From: G965276765 sp965276765
Lineage (GTDB): Bacteria > Actinomycetota > Acidimicrobiia > Acidimicrobiales > Palsa-688
Reading direction: 5' to 3'
DNA: 64,000 nucleotides
NCBI GenBank assembly: GCA_965276765.1
Contig: OZ255627.1
Span: forward strand, 4,960,001-5,024,000
In this document: positions 16,041-25,078 of the stretch, in pieces
Position numbering within the stretch: position 1 is the stretch's first letter
How the letters are laid out: the number at the start of each line of letters is the position of its first letter
Notes under the pieces: generated by a model
What the model was told of the DNA's origin: nothing
What the model saw: the letters and a program-made list of their open reading frames with translations, nothing else
Databases searched by the model: none
Made by a program: the position numbers and the translations under genes

Positions 16041-16283
16041 TCAGCCGGCGGGGCGGGGGGGCGCCCTGAGGCGGTCGACGCGCTGTTGCACCTGGGCCAG
16101 GCGGGCCGACGCCAGCTCATGGAGATGCTCGGCCCGCTCGTAGAGATCGGTGGCCGCCTCGATCCCGAGCTCGCCACCGGCGAGGCGTTCGGTGATCTCT
16201 TCGAGGTCGGCGAGCAGCTCCTCGAAGCTTCTCTCGTCCTCGACCGGAGCTCCGGGTTCGAGACCGGACGGTGGCTCACTCAT
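16041..16283 (-). CDS. xseB: Exodeoxyribonuclease VII small subunit
   Basis: An 80-residue coiled-coil-forming protein that caps the large subunit of exonuclease VII, which degrades single-stranded DNA to short oligonucleotides. The family signature SFEELLADLEEITERLAGGE is followed by the heptad-rich ALYERAEHL-type region, here ATDLYERAEHLHELASARL. The C-terminal tail is Pro/Arg-rich. ATG at 16283 precedes the xseA stop by 8 bases, so the two genes overlap, the usual arrangement. Confidence 0.93.
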   Translation of the reverse strand: MSEPPSGLEPGAPVEDERSFEELLADLEEITERLAGGELGIEAATDLYERAEHLHELASARLAQVQQRVDRLRAPPRPAG

Positions 16284-17568
16284 GATCGGCTCCTGTCTGA
16301 ACGGTCTCGACTCGACCCGTGAACGAGCCGGACGCCAGCCTGACATCCACCGGGTCGCCGGGGCCGAGCGACCCGGCGGCGCGCACGACCTCACCGCCGG
16401 GCCCCCTGACCACGGCATACCCGCGGGCGAGCACGCGCCGGGGGTCGAGAGCGCTCAAATGACGGCGGTCGGCCTCGAGGCGGCCCGCGGCCCAGCCGAG
16501 CCGCTCGCCGGCGGGCCGGCGCCAATCGATCCGTTCGAGACGGCGCCGGCAGCGGTCGAGGTGACGGTAGGGGTGGGAATCGGTCAGGCGCCGACCGGTG
16601 GTGGCGAGCCGGGCGACGGCGACGGCGATGCCAGTGTCGAGGGCTCGGGCCGGCGCCAGGATCCCGAGTGAGGCTGCGGCCATCCCGGCGCGGTCATCGA
16701 GTCCCTGGCGCGCCCTCACCATGGCGGCGCCCAGGCGGTCCGTGAGGGCCGACAGATCGGGGACGACGAGGGTGGCGGCCATCGATGGCGTACCGCAGCG
16801 CCGGTCCGCGACCTCGTCACAGATGGGCCGATCGCCGTCGTGGCCGATGGCGGAGACGACGGGCACCGAGCAGGCCGCGATGGCCCGGCAGACCTCCTCG
16901 TCGCTCCACGGGAGCAGGCTGGTGGCATCGCCGCCGCCTCGGGCCACGATGACCACCTCGACGCCTGTCCTGGCGACGACCTTCGCAAGGCCGGCCACGA
17001 TGGCCGACGCCGCGCCCGGGCCGGAGACCGTCGTCTCCTCGAAATGGACCGGATAGCCGGGGAAGCGCTGGGCGACGATCGATTCGATGTCCTTGCGCAC
17101 GGCGGCATCGGCACCGCAGACGACCCCGATGACGGCCGGGAGCAGGGGGATGGACCGACCCGGTCGCTGGAGGAGGCCGGCGGCGCCCAGGCGGGCACGG
17201 GTCTCGGCCAGCAGGGCGGCGATGGCGCCGGCACCGACCGGTGTGATCTCGTCGGCCTTCAACTGGAGCTGGCCTCGCTCGGCAATCCACTCGAGCGACC
17301 CGACGACGAGGACACGCTCGCCCGCAACTGTCCGCGCCCGCGCCACGTGCGAGCGCGGCACGACGACCGACACCTGAGCGGCCCGGTCGCGGAGCGTGAA
17401 GAAGACCCACCCTCCCTTCGACGTCGTTGGCCTGTGAACCTCGCCCTCGACGGCGAGCAAGCCGGTCGTGCCGGCAAACCTGGCGATCTCGCCGGCCAGC
17501 CGGACGAGGGTGACGGGTCGGGCCCGGCGCGACCCAGGATCGTCGAAGAGAGGCAACGTCATCGGCAT
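16276..17568 (-). CDS. xseA: Exodeoxyribonuclease VII large subunit
   Basis: The 430-residue catalytic subunit. Residues about 15-115 are the OB-fold that binds single-stranded DNA (VEGEVHRPTTSKGGWVFFTL). The catalytic domain shows VIGVVCGADAAVRKD, IVARGGGDATSLLPW, VVSAIGHDGDRPICDEVAD and RCGTPSMAA, all standard XseA motifs. A helical region follows, then RGYAVV and the C-terminal beta segment GDPVDVRLASGSFTGRV. It overlaps xseB by 8 bases. Start ATG at 17568 (MPMTLPLFDDPGSRRARPVT). Confidence 0.95.
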   Translation of the reverse strand: MPMTLPLFDDPGSRRARPVTLVRLAGEIARFAGTTGLLAVEGEVHRPTTSKGGWVFFTLRDRAAQVSVVVPRSHVARARTVAGERVLVVGSLEWIAERGQLQLKADEITPVGAGAIAALLAETRARLGAAGLLQRPGRSIPLLPAVIGVVCGADAAVRKDIESIVAQRFPGYPVHFEETTVSGPGAASAIVAGLAKVVARTGVEVVIVARGGGDATSLLPWSDEEVCRAIAACSVPVVSAIGHDGDRPICDEVADRRCGTPSMAATLVVPDLSALTDRLGAAMVRARQGLDDRAGMAAASLGILAPARALDTGIAVAVARLATTGRRLTDSHPYRHLDRCRRRLERIDWRRPAGERLGWAAGRLEADRRHLSALDPRRVLARGYAVVRGPGGEVVRAAGSLGPGDPVDVRLASGSFTGRVETVQTGADHE

Positions 17569-17594
17569 GGCAGGCTAGTAATCGCAGGTGACGA

Positions 17595-17600
17595 TACAAT
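17595..17600 (+). promoter_or_regulatory. Putative -10 (TACAAT) of the DEAD-box helicase gene
   Basis: TACAAT is the best -10 match in the gap. It implies a transcript start near 17607 and a leader of about 175 bases before the TTG at 17783, containing the direct repeat GAAGCTCT. Long leaders are common for cold-induced helicase genes; here this is only an inference. Confidence 0.35.
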
Positions 17601-17782
17601 GCCGTTGTCGGTGGCCTTCGTGGTCGCCACCCGGGAGCGTCGAGCGGCGGTCCCCGGCCCCTCGGACGCCTCGAGACGGAACGGAAGCTCTACGGAACCG
17701 AAGCTCTGTTGAAGCCGGCGCCACGCCGGACGAGCCGTCCGGACTTCCGGGGTTTTCCATTCACTCACGTTCAGGAGCAGGT

Positions 17783-18979
17783 TTGACCGCTGTCGAACCC
17801 ACCGTCTCGTTCGCTGCCCTCGGCGTGGCCGACGAGTTGGTTCAGGCCCTCGAGGGCCAAGGCATCACCACCCCCTTCCCCATCCAAGCGCTGACCATCG
17901 CCGACGGTCTCGCCGGGCGCGACGTCTGCGGCAAGGCCAAGACCGGGTCCGGAAAGACCCTTGCGTTTGGCATTCCCGTGCTCCAACGCCTCATCGAGGC
18001 CAGACGGCCCCGAGCCGGCCGGGCCCCGAGGGGTCTCGTCCTTGTCCCCACACGTGAGCTGGCCAACCAGGTCGCGGGAGTGCTCACGCCTCTCTCGATA
18101 TCGGTCGGGATCAAGCTCGTGGCGTGCTACGGCGGTACGGGTATGGACGCCCAGATCAAGGCGCTCGGCGGCGGCACCGACGTGCTGGTTGCCACCCCGG
18201 GTCGGCTGATCGACCTGTGCCAGCGGGGCGAGGTCGACCTGGCCCACATCGAGATCGTCGTCCTCGACGAGGCCGACCGCATGGCCGACATGGGGTTCAT
18301 GCCACAGGTCGAGTGGCTGCTGCGGCGCCTCGAGGCGCCCCACCAGGCCATGCTCTTCTCCGCGACCCTCGATGGTGACGTTGATCGGCTGGTCCGCGAC
18401 GAGCTGACCGATCCCGTCCGCCACGAGGTCATCTCGTCGTCGAAGACGGTGACCGAAATGGAGCACCGTTTTCTCCTCATCCACCAAATGGACAAGGTGA
18501 AGGTGACGGCGGCGATCTGCCGGGCAAGTGGCATGGCCCTCGTCTTTGCTCGCACCAAGCGCGGTGCGGACCGGCTCACCGACCTGCTGCGCAAGGAGGG
18601 TGTGGACGCCCGAGCGATCCACGGCGACCTCCGCCAGCAGCTTCGCGAGCGGGCCCTCCAACAATTCTCCTCCGGCCAGCTCCCCGTACTCGTCGCCACC
18701 GACGTCGCCGCCCGCGGCATCGACGTCGACGGCATCGACGTGGTCGTGCACTTCGATCCGCCCGAGGACCACAAGGGCTACCTCCACCGCTCGGGCCGTA
18801 CGGCGCGTGCCGGCAAGGACGGGCTCGTCGTCACCCTGGTGCTGTGGAACGAACAACGCGAGGTCGAAAGGATGCAGAAGCGTGTCGGCATCTCGGTCCC
18901 CGTCGTAGAGATGTTCTCCAACGACTCCCGGCTGGCTGATCTGAGCGCCTGGGATCCGTCGGCCGCTTCGGTCGCCTGA
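17783..18979 (+). CDS. DEAD-box ATP-dependent RNA helicase
   Basis: A 398-residue helicase with two RecA domains and no long C-terminal extension, as in minimal RhlE-like proteins. Motifs: Q-motif PFPIQALTIADGLAGRDV, Walker A AKTGSGKT (residues 52-59), PTRELANQV, DEAD in VLDEADRMADMGF, SAT in LFSATLDG, ARGIDVDGIDVVVHFDPP and HRSGRTARAG. It unwinds short RNA duplexes, for example in ribosome assembly or cold adaptation. Start: TTG at 17783 with AGGAG 6 bases upstream; the frame is open further upstream but lacks conservation. It is divergent from xseA. Confidence 0.92.
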   Translation: MTAVEPTVSFAALGVADELVQALEGQGITTPFPIQALTIADGLAGRDVCGKAKTGSGKTLAFGIPVLQRLIEARRPRAGRAPRGLVLVPTRELANQVAGVLTPLSISVGIKLVACYGGTGMDAQIKALGGGTDVLVATPGRLIDLCQRGEVDLAHIEIVVLDEADRMADMGFMPQVEWLLRRLEAPHQAMLFSATLDGDVDRLVRDELTDPVRHEVISSSKTVTEMEHRFLLIHQMDKVKVTAAICRASGMALVFARTKRGADRLTDLLRKEGVDARAIHGDLRQQLRERALQQFSSGQLPVLVATDVAARGIDVDGIDVVVHFDPPEDHKGYLHRSGRTARAGKDGLVVTLVLWNEQREVERMQKRVGISVPVVEMFSNDSRLADLSAWDPSAASVA

Positions 18980-19010
18980 ACCGGACCGACCAAACCGTCA
19001 CGGCCGCCGG

Positions 19011-20267
19011 GTGCGCGTCGCTCTCCACGTCCTCTGCGCCATCGTCGGCGTTGCCATCATCGCCGGCACGCTCGCAAGCGCGCTGCGCTCGACCGTGCTG
19101 CCCCGAAGCGCCCACCGGGGCCTGTCGCGCGTCTCGCTACGCGTAACCCGGTTCCTCTTCCGGCTCTGGGCGGGAGAGTGGGCAAGCTACGAGCGCCGCG
19201 ACGCCGTGATGGCCATGCTCGGCCCGGTATCGCTGATCCTGTTGCTCGCCACCTGGCTCGTGCTCACTCTGTTCGGGTTCGCCCTCGTCTACGTCGCCGC
19301 CGGCGTCGGAACGATCGCCGGGGTGATCGAGTTGTCGGGCTCGTCGGTCTTCACGCTCGGCACCACCAAGGCCGGCAACGTGCCCACCGACCTGATCACG
19401 TATGTCGAAGCCGGCCTCGGACTGCTTCTCGTCACCCTTCTCATCACCTATCTGCCCAGCATCTACGGGGCGTTCTCCCGTCGCGAGAACGGCGTCAACC
19501 TTCTCCGGGTGAGGGCCGGCGATCCGCCGCGCGCCGCCACCCTCCTCATCAGGTACCACCGGATCGATAAGGACCGCACGCGCCTGGGCGACCTGTGGCA
19601 GACCTGGGAGGCGTGGTTCACCGATGTCGAGGAGACCCACACTACCTTCGCCGTGCTGCCCTTCTTCCGTTCGCCGCAGCCCCAGCAGTCGTGGATCACG
19701 GCCGCCGGCGCCCTGCTCGATGCCGCGTCGCTCTGGGCGGCGGCGGTCGAGCACGCCGCCGACCCCGATGCCCAGCTGTGCATCCGCACCGGCTTCCAGA
19801 CGCTGCGGCGCATCGCCCAGATGTTCGGCATCGACTTCGACGATGATCCTGGCGCCGACGACCCGATCTCGGTAAGTCGCAGCGAGTGGGACGAGGCCGT
19901 CAACGAGATGGCCGCGGCGGGTCTCCCGGTCAGCGCCGACAGGGACGCGGCGTGGCAGGCGTGGCGTGGGTGGCGCGTCAACTACGACACGGTGTTGCTC
20001 AGCCTGGCCCGCATCGTCGAGGCGCCGCTGGCACCGTGGGTCTCGGATCGCAGCCCCATCTGGATGGGTCCGATGGGCGGCCGGCGGGTAGGGAAGGCGG
20101 CGAAGGGCCGGGCCACGAAGTGGCGGACGTGGCAATCGAAGGGGCCGAAGGTGACGCACAAGACAGCGAAGGGTGAGCGCTCGGCGCAGCCGAAGTCGGC
20201 GTCGAGAACGGAGCGAGGGGGAGAACCAAAGGCTCCGCAGAAACCCGAGGAGGGGGCCAGGACCTAG
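19011..20267 (+). CDS. Membrane protein with ion-channel-like core
   Basis: A 418-residue protein that I do not recognise by name. Residues about 3-24, 66-100 and 128-150 are hydrophobic. Between the second and third lies SSVFTLGTTKAGN, which resembles a two-helix potassium-channel pore loop, though the exact TVGYG filter is absent. The segment LPSIYGAFSRRENGVNLLRV follows, then a soluble alpha-helical domain of about 220 residues (ETHTTFAVLPFFRSP). The last 60 residues are Lys/Ser/Pro-rich and of low complexity. Start: GTG at 19011, 31 bases after the helicase stop. It converges on menC, ending 4 bases before it. Confidence 0.65.
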   Translation: MRVALHVLCAIVGVAIIAGTLASALRSTVLPRSAHRGLSRVSLRVTRFLFRLWAGEWASYERRDAVMAMLGPVSLILLLATWLVLTLFGFALVYVAAGVGTIAGVIELSGSSVFTLGTTKAGNVPTDLITYVEAGLGLLLVTLLITYLPSIYGAFSRRENGVNLLRVRAGDPPRAATLLIRYHRIDKDRTRLGDLWQTWEAWFTDVEETHTTFAVLPFFRSPQPQQSWITAAGALLDAASLWAAAVEHAADPDAQLCIRTGFQTLRRIAQMFGIDFDDDPGADDPISVSRSEWDEAVNEMAAAGLPVSADRDAAWQAWRGWRVNYDTVLLSLARIVEAPLAPWVSDRSPIWMGPMGGRRVGKAAKGRATKWRTWQSKGPKVTHKTAKGERSAQPKSASRTERGGEPKAPQKPEEGART

Positions 20268-20271
20268 GGTT

Positions 20272-21453
20272 TCAGGGCGCGGCGAACCAGGTGCGGGTCA
20301 GGGTCCTGGCGGCGAGGTCGGTGCGAAGGTCGACCCCGAGGCCAGGACCCGTAGGGACGGCGATGACGCCGCCCGGTTGGAGGCGGGCCGGTTCGGTGAC
20401 GATGTCCTCGGCCCAGAACCGGTTGGCGGCGGAGAGGTCGCCGGGGAGCACGAAGCCGGGCAACGATGCCAGAGCCAGGTTGCCGGCCCTTCCGATGCCG
20501 GTCTCGAGCATCCCCCCGCACCACATCGCCACGCCCGCGGCCCGGCACAGGTCGTGGATCCTGACCGCATCGAGGAGACCACCAACTCGCCCGGCCTTGA
20601 CGTTGACGACGCCACAGGCACCGAGGGCGAGTGCCGTCGCCGTCGTCGCCGGCGAGGTGATGGACTCGTCGAGGCACACCGGGGTGGTGAGCCTTCGAGC
20701 GAGAGCGGCGTGGCCAAGCAGGTCGTCGTCGGCGAGCGGCTGTTCGACAAGGAGCAGGTGGTGCCGGTCGAGCCGGCCGAGCGATGCGGCCGGGTCGGTT
20801 TCGGTGGCGTAGCTGCCATTGGCGTCGACCTGCAGCATCAGCTCGTCGGGGGACCAGCGATCCCGCAGCGCGGCGACCGGCTCCTCGTCCCAGCCGGGAT
20901 GCACCTTGAGCTTGACCCGGCGGTAGCCGTCGGCCACGAAGCCGGCCACCTCCTCGCCGAGGGCCTCGATGGTCTCGGCCACGCCGACGGCCACTCCTGC
21001 GGTCACCGCGACGGGCGGCGGCTCCGTTCGCGGCGGCGCGGCGATGCCGGCGAGGTGGGAGGCGAGGGAACGCCCGGCCGCGCGCAGATGGGCGTCGAGC
21101 ACGGCCATCTCGAGCGAGGCTCGTGCCATCGGGTGGCCCTTGACGGCGACGAGGGCGCGAGCGGTGGGGCCATCGGGCCCGGCCCAGGCGTCGGGTCCCT
21201 GCGCCGGCGCGGCAAGCAGGCGGGGGATCAGATGACGGGCCAGGACATCTTCTGCCGCCTCGACGTATTCCGAGCTGTAGGTCGGATCACCCTGGGCCAC
21301 GCACTCACCCCATCCCTCGGCAGTGCCGACGACGGCCCGCACGAGGAGGACGTCACGATGGTTGAACGTCCCGACCGGACTCTTCCACGGCCGGCGAAGC
21401 TCCAGCCTGAGCTTGACCAGCTCGACGCCGGCCACGCCGGTGCCCGCCGTCAC
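20272..21453 (-). CDS. menC: o-Succinylbenzoate synthase / N-acylamino acid racemase family
   Basis: A 393-residue enolase-superfamily enzyme. Catalytic residues are in place: the KxK pair in YRRVKLKVHPGW, metal ligands in DANGSY, VEQPL and LDESI, and the second base lysine in VNVKAGRVGG. MenC dehydrates SHCHC to o-succinylbenzoate in menaquinone synthesis, and several homologues racemise N-acyl amino acids or dipeptides. No other men gene is in the window, so the assignment to MenC rests on motif pattern only. Start: GTG at 21453, overlapping the preceding small membrane-protein gene as GTGA. Confidence 0.78.
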   Translation of the reverse strand: MTAGTGVAGVELVKLRLELRRPWKSPVGTFNHRDVLLVRAVVGTAEGWGECVAQGDPTYSSEYVEAAEDVLARHLIPRLLAAPAQGPDAWAGPDGPTARALVAVKGHPMARASLEMAVLDAHLRAAGRSLASHLAGIAAPPRTEPPPVAVTAGVAVGVAETIEALGEEVAGFVADGYRRVKLKVHPGWDEEPVAALRDRWSPDELMLQVDANGSYATETDPAASLGRLDRHHLLLVEQPLADDDLLGHAALARRLTTPVCLDESITSPATTATALALGACGVVNVKAGRVGGLLDAVRIHDLCRAAGVAMWCGGMLETGIGRAGNLALASLPGFVLPGDLSAANRFWAEDIVTEPARLQPGGVIAVPTGPGLGVDLRTDLAARTLTRTWFAAP

Positions 21454-21791
21454 CGACGCGTCCCCCTCCCGCGAAAGACAACACGCGTGACGACGATCGC
21501 GACGACGATGCCGACGATGGCAGCACCGAGCCCGTAGAAGTCGGCGGGATCGTTGGCGTCGCCCGGAATCGATCCCGATGAACCCGTCGGCTGCAGCGTG
21601 ACGTAGGGCGACGTGGTGGTGGAAGGCGAAGCGGTGCGGGGCGCGGCGGCGCGTGGCGACGCCGCGGACGTGGACGACGCCCCGGCCGGCGAGGACGCTA
21701 CGCCTCGGGAGGCACCGGTGCCGGCAGGGAACGTCACCGCCGCAGGTGTAGCAGACGTTCGGTGCGTCGGTGCCAGCACGGGATCACCCAT
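21450..21791 (-). CDS. Small tail-anchored membrane protein
   Basis: A 113-residue protein with a low-complexity Ala/Ser/Thr/Pro region (about residues 10-70) and one C-terminal membrane helix, GLGAAIVGIVVAIVVTRVVF, ending in RGRGTRR. The positive end predicts an inside C-terminus. I do not recognise a family. Start ATG at 21791 (MGDPVLAPTHRTSATPAAVT) is the last in-frame start before the divergent murA promoter. The stop overlaps the menC GTG. Confidence 0.5.
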   Translation of the reverse strand: MGDPVLAPTHRTSATPAAVTFPAGTGASRGVASSPAGASSTSAASPRAAAPRTASPSTTTSPYVTLQPTGSSGSIPGDANDPADFYGLGAAIVGIVVAIVVTRVVFRGRGTRR

Positions 21792-21818
21792 CGTCACGAC
21801 CGGTGCCCGTATCGCCAC

Positions 21819-21824
21819 TATCCT
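21819..21824 (+). promoter_or_regulatory. Putative -10 (TATCCT) of the murA homologue
   Basis: TATCCT is followed by 6 bases and the GTG start at 21831. There is no Shine-Dalgarno. Confidence 0.5.
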
Positions 21825-21830
21825 TCGAGT

Positions 21831-23129
21831 GTGTCTGATGCCTGGTTGATCGAACCCAACGGACCGCTGCAGGGCGAGATCGCCGTGCACGGTTCGAAGA
21901 ACGCCGTGACCAAGCACATGGTTGCGGCCCTGCTCGGCGGGGAGCCGAGCACCATTACCAACGTTCCCGACGTCGGTGACGTGGAGATCACGGCGCGGAT
22001 CCTCAGAGCGGTGGGCGCCACCGTCGAGCGCGAGGGCGACCGGCTGACCATCGCCCCGCCCGATGAGGCGAGCTCCGAGGTGCCGCTCCAGTTCAGCGGC
22101 CTGAACCGGATCCCGGTCCTGCTCCTCGGACCGCTGCTGCACCTGACGGGCGAGGCTTGGGTGCCGATGGTCGGTGGTGACCGCATCGGAAGCCGTCCCG
22201 TGGACTTTCACGTCGAAACGCTCCGTGCGCTCGGCGCCGAGGTCGACGTCACGGAGGACGGCATCTCGGCCCGGTGCCGCCGGCTGAAGGGCGCCATCAT
22301 CGAGCTCCCGTACCCGAGCGTCGGTGCCACCGAGTCGGCGTTGCTCACGGCGGCCCTCGCAGAGGGCAGGACGGTGATCCGCAATGCCGCGACCGAGCCC
22401 GAAGTGCTCGAGCTCGCCCTCCTCCTGCAGCGGATGGGAGCGCGAGTCGAGCTCGCTCCCGAGCGCAAGATCGTGATCGAAGGAGTCCCGCGGCTGCGGG
22501 GAGCGACCACCCGACTCGAGGGCGACCGCAACGAGGCCTTCAGCTACCTGGTGGCCGGCCTGCTCACCGGAGGAAGGGTCACGGTCAGGGGCTGCAGCCA
22601 GGATCGGCTGGTAACGGCCATCACCACCCTTTTGCGCATGGGTGCCGAGGTCGAGTTCGACGAGCGCGGAATGAGCGCATCGGCCCCGCAGGGGTTACGG
22701 GCCGCTGCGGTACAGACCGACGTGCATCCCGGGTTCATGACGGATTGGCAGACGCCGCTCATGGTCCTTTTCACCCAGTCCGAGGGGATGTCGGTCCTGC
22801 ACGAGACCGTCTATGAGGACCGCTTCGTCTACGTACCCGCCCTGCAGGCCATGGGCGGCGAGATCGAGCTGTTTTCGACGTGTCTCGGGGGACCCGCCTG
22901 CCGATTCCACGACAGCAGCTACCTGCACTCGGCCGTCGTCAGGGGCGTATCCAAGCTGCACGGGGCCGAGGTCGACATCCCCGATGTGCGCGCCGGGTTC
23001 TCGAGTGTGATCGCCGCCGCTTCGGCCAACGGTTCGTCGCTGCTCCGCGGTGTCCATCACCTCGAACGCGGCTATCACCGACCGGCCGAACAGCTGCAAT
23101 CCCTCGGCTTGAGCCTCCAGACCCCCTGA
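21831..23129 (+). CDS. murA: UDP-N-acetylglucosamine 1-carboxyvinyltransferase (MurA family)
   Basis: A 432-residue inverse alpha/beta-barrel enzyme that adds enolpyruvate to UDP-GlcNAc, the first committed step of peptidoglycan synthesis. It has VHGSKNAVTKHMVAALLGGE near the N-terminus, GGDRIGSRPVDFHVETLRAL as the active loop, and DIPDVRAGFSSVIAA with LERGYHRPAEQLQSLG at the end. The loop residue that is Cys115 in E. coli is Asp here; this is known in Mycobacterium tuberculosis and gives natural fosfomycin resistance. The usual catalytic FxTDWQ region is seen as GFMTDWQTPLMVL. Predicted leaderless start at GTG 21831. Confidence 0.88.
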   Translation: MSDAWLIEPNGPLQGEIAVHGSKNAVTKHMVAALLGGEPSTITNVPDVGDVEITARILRAVGATVEREGDRLTIAPPDEASSEVPLQFSGLNRIPVLLLGPLLHLTGEAWVPMVGGDRIGSRPVDFHVETLRALGAEVDVTEDGISARCRRLKGAIIELPYPSVGATESALLTAALAEGRTVIRNAATEPEVLELALLLQRMGARVELAPERKIVIEGVPRLRGATTRLEGDRNEAFSYLVAGLLTGGRVTVRGCSQDRLVTAITTLLRMGAEVEFDERGMSASAPQGLRAAAVQTDVHPGFMTDWQTPLMVLFTQSEGMSVLHETVYEDRFVYVPALQAMGGEIELFSTCLGGPACRFHDSSYLHSAVVRGVSKLHGAEVDIPDVRAGFSSVIAAASANGSSLLRGVHHLERGYHRPAEQLQSLGLSLQTP

Positions 23130-23223
23130 CCCCAGAGGCGCCCCGAGCACGGCAGACCACCTGACTCGGCGCTCCGCCCGCTGAACGGAGGCGACAGCCG
23201 CCGAAGCGTCCCGGTCGAAGCGT

Positions 23224-24459
23224 TTACCGGCCCCGACCAGAGAACGCGCTCACCCCGGTGATGTCTCTCCCCACGATCAGGGTCTGCATCGTCTCGGTGC
23301 CCTCGAACGTGTGGATCGCCTCGATGTCGGCCATGTGCCGCATCACGTGGTTCTCGATGAGGATCCCGTTGCCACCCATCAGGTCTCGGGCCTCGGCGAT
23401 GAGCCAGCGGGCCTTGGTCGTGTTGTTCATCTTGGCCAGGCCGGCGACCGTCGGACTCAGACGCCCGGCGTCGGCCAGCCTGGCGATCTGCATGCAGTAC
23501 AGCTGCATGCCGGTCAGCTCGGCGAGCATGCGAACGAGCCGCTCCTGCACGATCTGGAAGCTGGTGAGCGACTGGCCGAACTGGTGGCGCTCCGAGGCGT
23601 AGCGAAGGGCGGCGTCGTAGGCGCCGGTGGCGTGACCGAGCGCCATCCACGCGCAGCTGCTCCGCGTACCGGCGAGCACCCTGGCCGTATCGGCGAAGCT
23701 GCGAGCCTCGGGGAGCCGGTTGTCCTCGGCGACGCGCACGCCGCTCAGCCGGATGTCGGCCTGCCAGATGGCTCGCAGCGACCCCTTGCCCGTGATGACC
23801 GTTGCCTCGTAGCCCTCGCTGCCCTCGCTGCCCTTCTCGACGACGAAGCCGTTGACCTCGCCGCTCTCGGTGTCGCGGGCCCAGACCACGACCAGGTCAG
23901 CGAACGATCCATTTCCGATCCAGCGCTTGGAACCGTCGAGCACCCAATGGTCGCCATCGCGACGGGCCGTGGCCTCGAGGGCGATGGAGTCCGAACCGTG
24001 GTCGGGTTCGGTGAGGGCGAAGGCACCAAGCTTGGTCATCGATGCCATGTCGGGCAACCAGCGCCGCTTCTGTTCCTCGGATCCGCACAGAGCGATGGAC
24101 TGCATCGCCAGCCCGGCGTGCACACCGAGGAAGGTGCCGAGGCTGCCATCACCTCGGTGCAATTCCATGTGCACGAGGCCGCAGGCCAGCGGGCTCATCC
24201 CGGCGCAGCCATAGCCAGTGATGTCCTCGCCCACGACGCCGAGCTCGGGGAGGCGACGGATGAGGTCCCAGGGCATCTCGGCCCGTTCCCAGTAGCCCGC
24301 AGCCACGGGCAGCACCTCGTGATCGACGAATCGTCTGACCTCGATGAAGTGCTCCCACTGCTCCGGAGTGAACTGATCGCGTACGGAGAAGAAGTCGGTC
24401 CCGAGCGAGTCGCCCAGGTGAGCGCCGTCCTCGGATGGGATGCCGGTGGTCGTGGTCAT
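23224..24459 (-). CDS. Acyl-CoA dehydrogenase, glutaryl-CoA dehydrogenase-like
   Basis: A 411-residue FAD-dependent acyl-CoA dehydrogenase. The flavin/substrate motif is GAFALTEPDHGSDSIALEAT, then GSKRWIGNGSFADLVVVWAR, the helical RHQFGQSLTSFQIVQERL and LMGGNGILIENHVMRHMADI. The active base is the Glu of HTFEGTETMQTLIVGRDITG, a position shared with glutaryl-CoA dehydrogenase, which oxidises and decarboxylates glutaryl-CoA in lysine/tryptophan breakdown. Substrate is not certain. Start: ATG at 24459 with GAGGTAGCG upstream. It lies just downstream of rpiB, whose stop codon it precedes by 38 bases. Confidence 0.85.
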   Translation of the reverse strand: MTTTTGIPSEDGAHLGDSLGTDFFSVRDQFTPEQWEHFIEVRRFVDHEVLPVAAGYWERAEMPWDLIRRLPELGVVGEDITGYGCAGMSPLACGLVHMELHRGDGSLGTFLGVHAGLAMQSIALCGSEEQKRRWLPDMASMTKLGAFALTEPDHGSDSIALEATARRDGDHWVLDGSKRWIGNGSFADLVVVWARDTESGEVNGFVVEKGSEGSEGYEATVITGKGSLRAIWQADIRLSGVRVAEDNRLPEARSFADTARVLAGTRSSCAWMALGHATGAYDAALRYASERHQFGQSLTSFQIVQERLVRMLAELTGMQLYCMQIARLADAGRLSPTVAGLAKMNNTTKARWLIAEARDLMGGNGILIENHVMRHMADIEAIHTFEGTETMQTLIVGRDITGVSAFSGRGR

Positions 24460-24497
24460 TGCTTCGCTACCTCGCTGACGTCTTGGTCGGATGCCGC

Positions 24498-24956
24498 TCA
24501 GTCCTGACCGCACTCCTCGGCCTCGATGGCGGCGATCTGCTGGATGCGCGGGATGTGACGGCCGCCCTCAAAGGCCGTGGCGAGAAACACGTCGACGATG
24601 TCGAGGGCGAGGACGGTGCCGAGGATGCGCGCCCCGAGCGAGAGCACGTTGGCGTCGTTGTGGAGACGGGCGTAGCGGGCCGTCCACTCGTCGTGGCAGA
24701 GCGCGGCGCGGGCCCCATGCACCTTGTTGGCGGCGAGTTGCTCGCCCTGACCGCTCCCTCCCACGACGATCCCGATCTCGGCGTCACCCCGCACGACGGC
24801 CCGGGCGCAGGCGGCACAGTAGACGGGGTAGTCGACCGGCGGCTCAGGGGCGTCGGTGCCAAGGTCGACGACGTCGTGGCCACTACGGCGCAGGTGCTCG
24901 GCGACCTCCTGCTTCAGAGGGAATCCGGCGTGGTCGGATGCCACTGCGATCTTCAC
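24498..24956 (-). CDS. rpiB: Ribose-5-phosphate isomerase B
   Basis: A 152-residue RpiB/LacAB-type isomerase interconverting ribose 5-phosphate and ribulose 5-phosphate. It starts MKIAVASDHAGFPLKQEV and has VGGSGQGEQLAANKVHGARA. G66 stands where E. coli RpiB has its catalytic Cys, and E72 is the substitute base, exactly as in the Mycobacterium tuberculosis enzyme. HNDANVLSLGARILG is the phosphate-binding end. Start: GTG at 24956 with GGGGAGAG 4 bases upstream. It is divergent from an RpiR-type regulator gene, a natural functional pairing. Confidence 0.95.
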   Translation of the reverse strand: MKIAVASDHAGFPLKQEVAEHLRRSGHDVVDLGTDAPEPPVDYPVYCAACARAVVRGDAEIGIVVGGSGQGEQLAANKVHGARAALCHDEWTARYARLHNDANVLSLGARILGTVLALDIVDVFLATAFEGGRHIPRIQQIAAIEAEECGQD

Positions 24957-25061
24957 GTTGCTCTCCCCTGATCATGACGCGCTGGCCGTCGACATCGGTT
25001 GCGGTTCCGTTCCTACCACGCAGCCCCGCCGAACCCCGAGCGACGGCTCGAGCCGAGCACG

Positions 25062-25067
25062 TACACT
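25062..25067 (+). promoter_or_regulatory. Putative -10 (TACACT) of the RpiR regulator gene
   Basis: TACACT lies 11 bases before the ATG at 25079, giving a very short leader. Confidence 0.3.
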
Positions 25068-25078
25068 TCCACGTCATC

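Noticed and set aside
15881..16279. Similar peptides (FSLPTFT / VSLPTFT) readable on the minus strand at both hairpin copies
   Set aside because: They come from the shared nucleotide hairpin; stem compensation, not protein conservation, explains the similarity.
24498..24956. RpiB lacking the catalytic cysteine as a possible dead enzyme
   Set aside because: Actinobacterial RpiB has Gly there and uses a Glu in GSGxGEQ, which is present.
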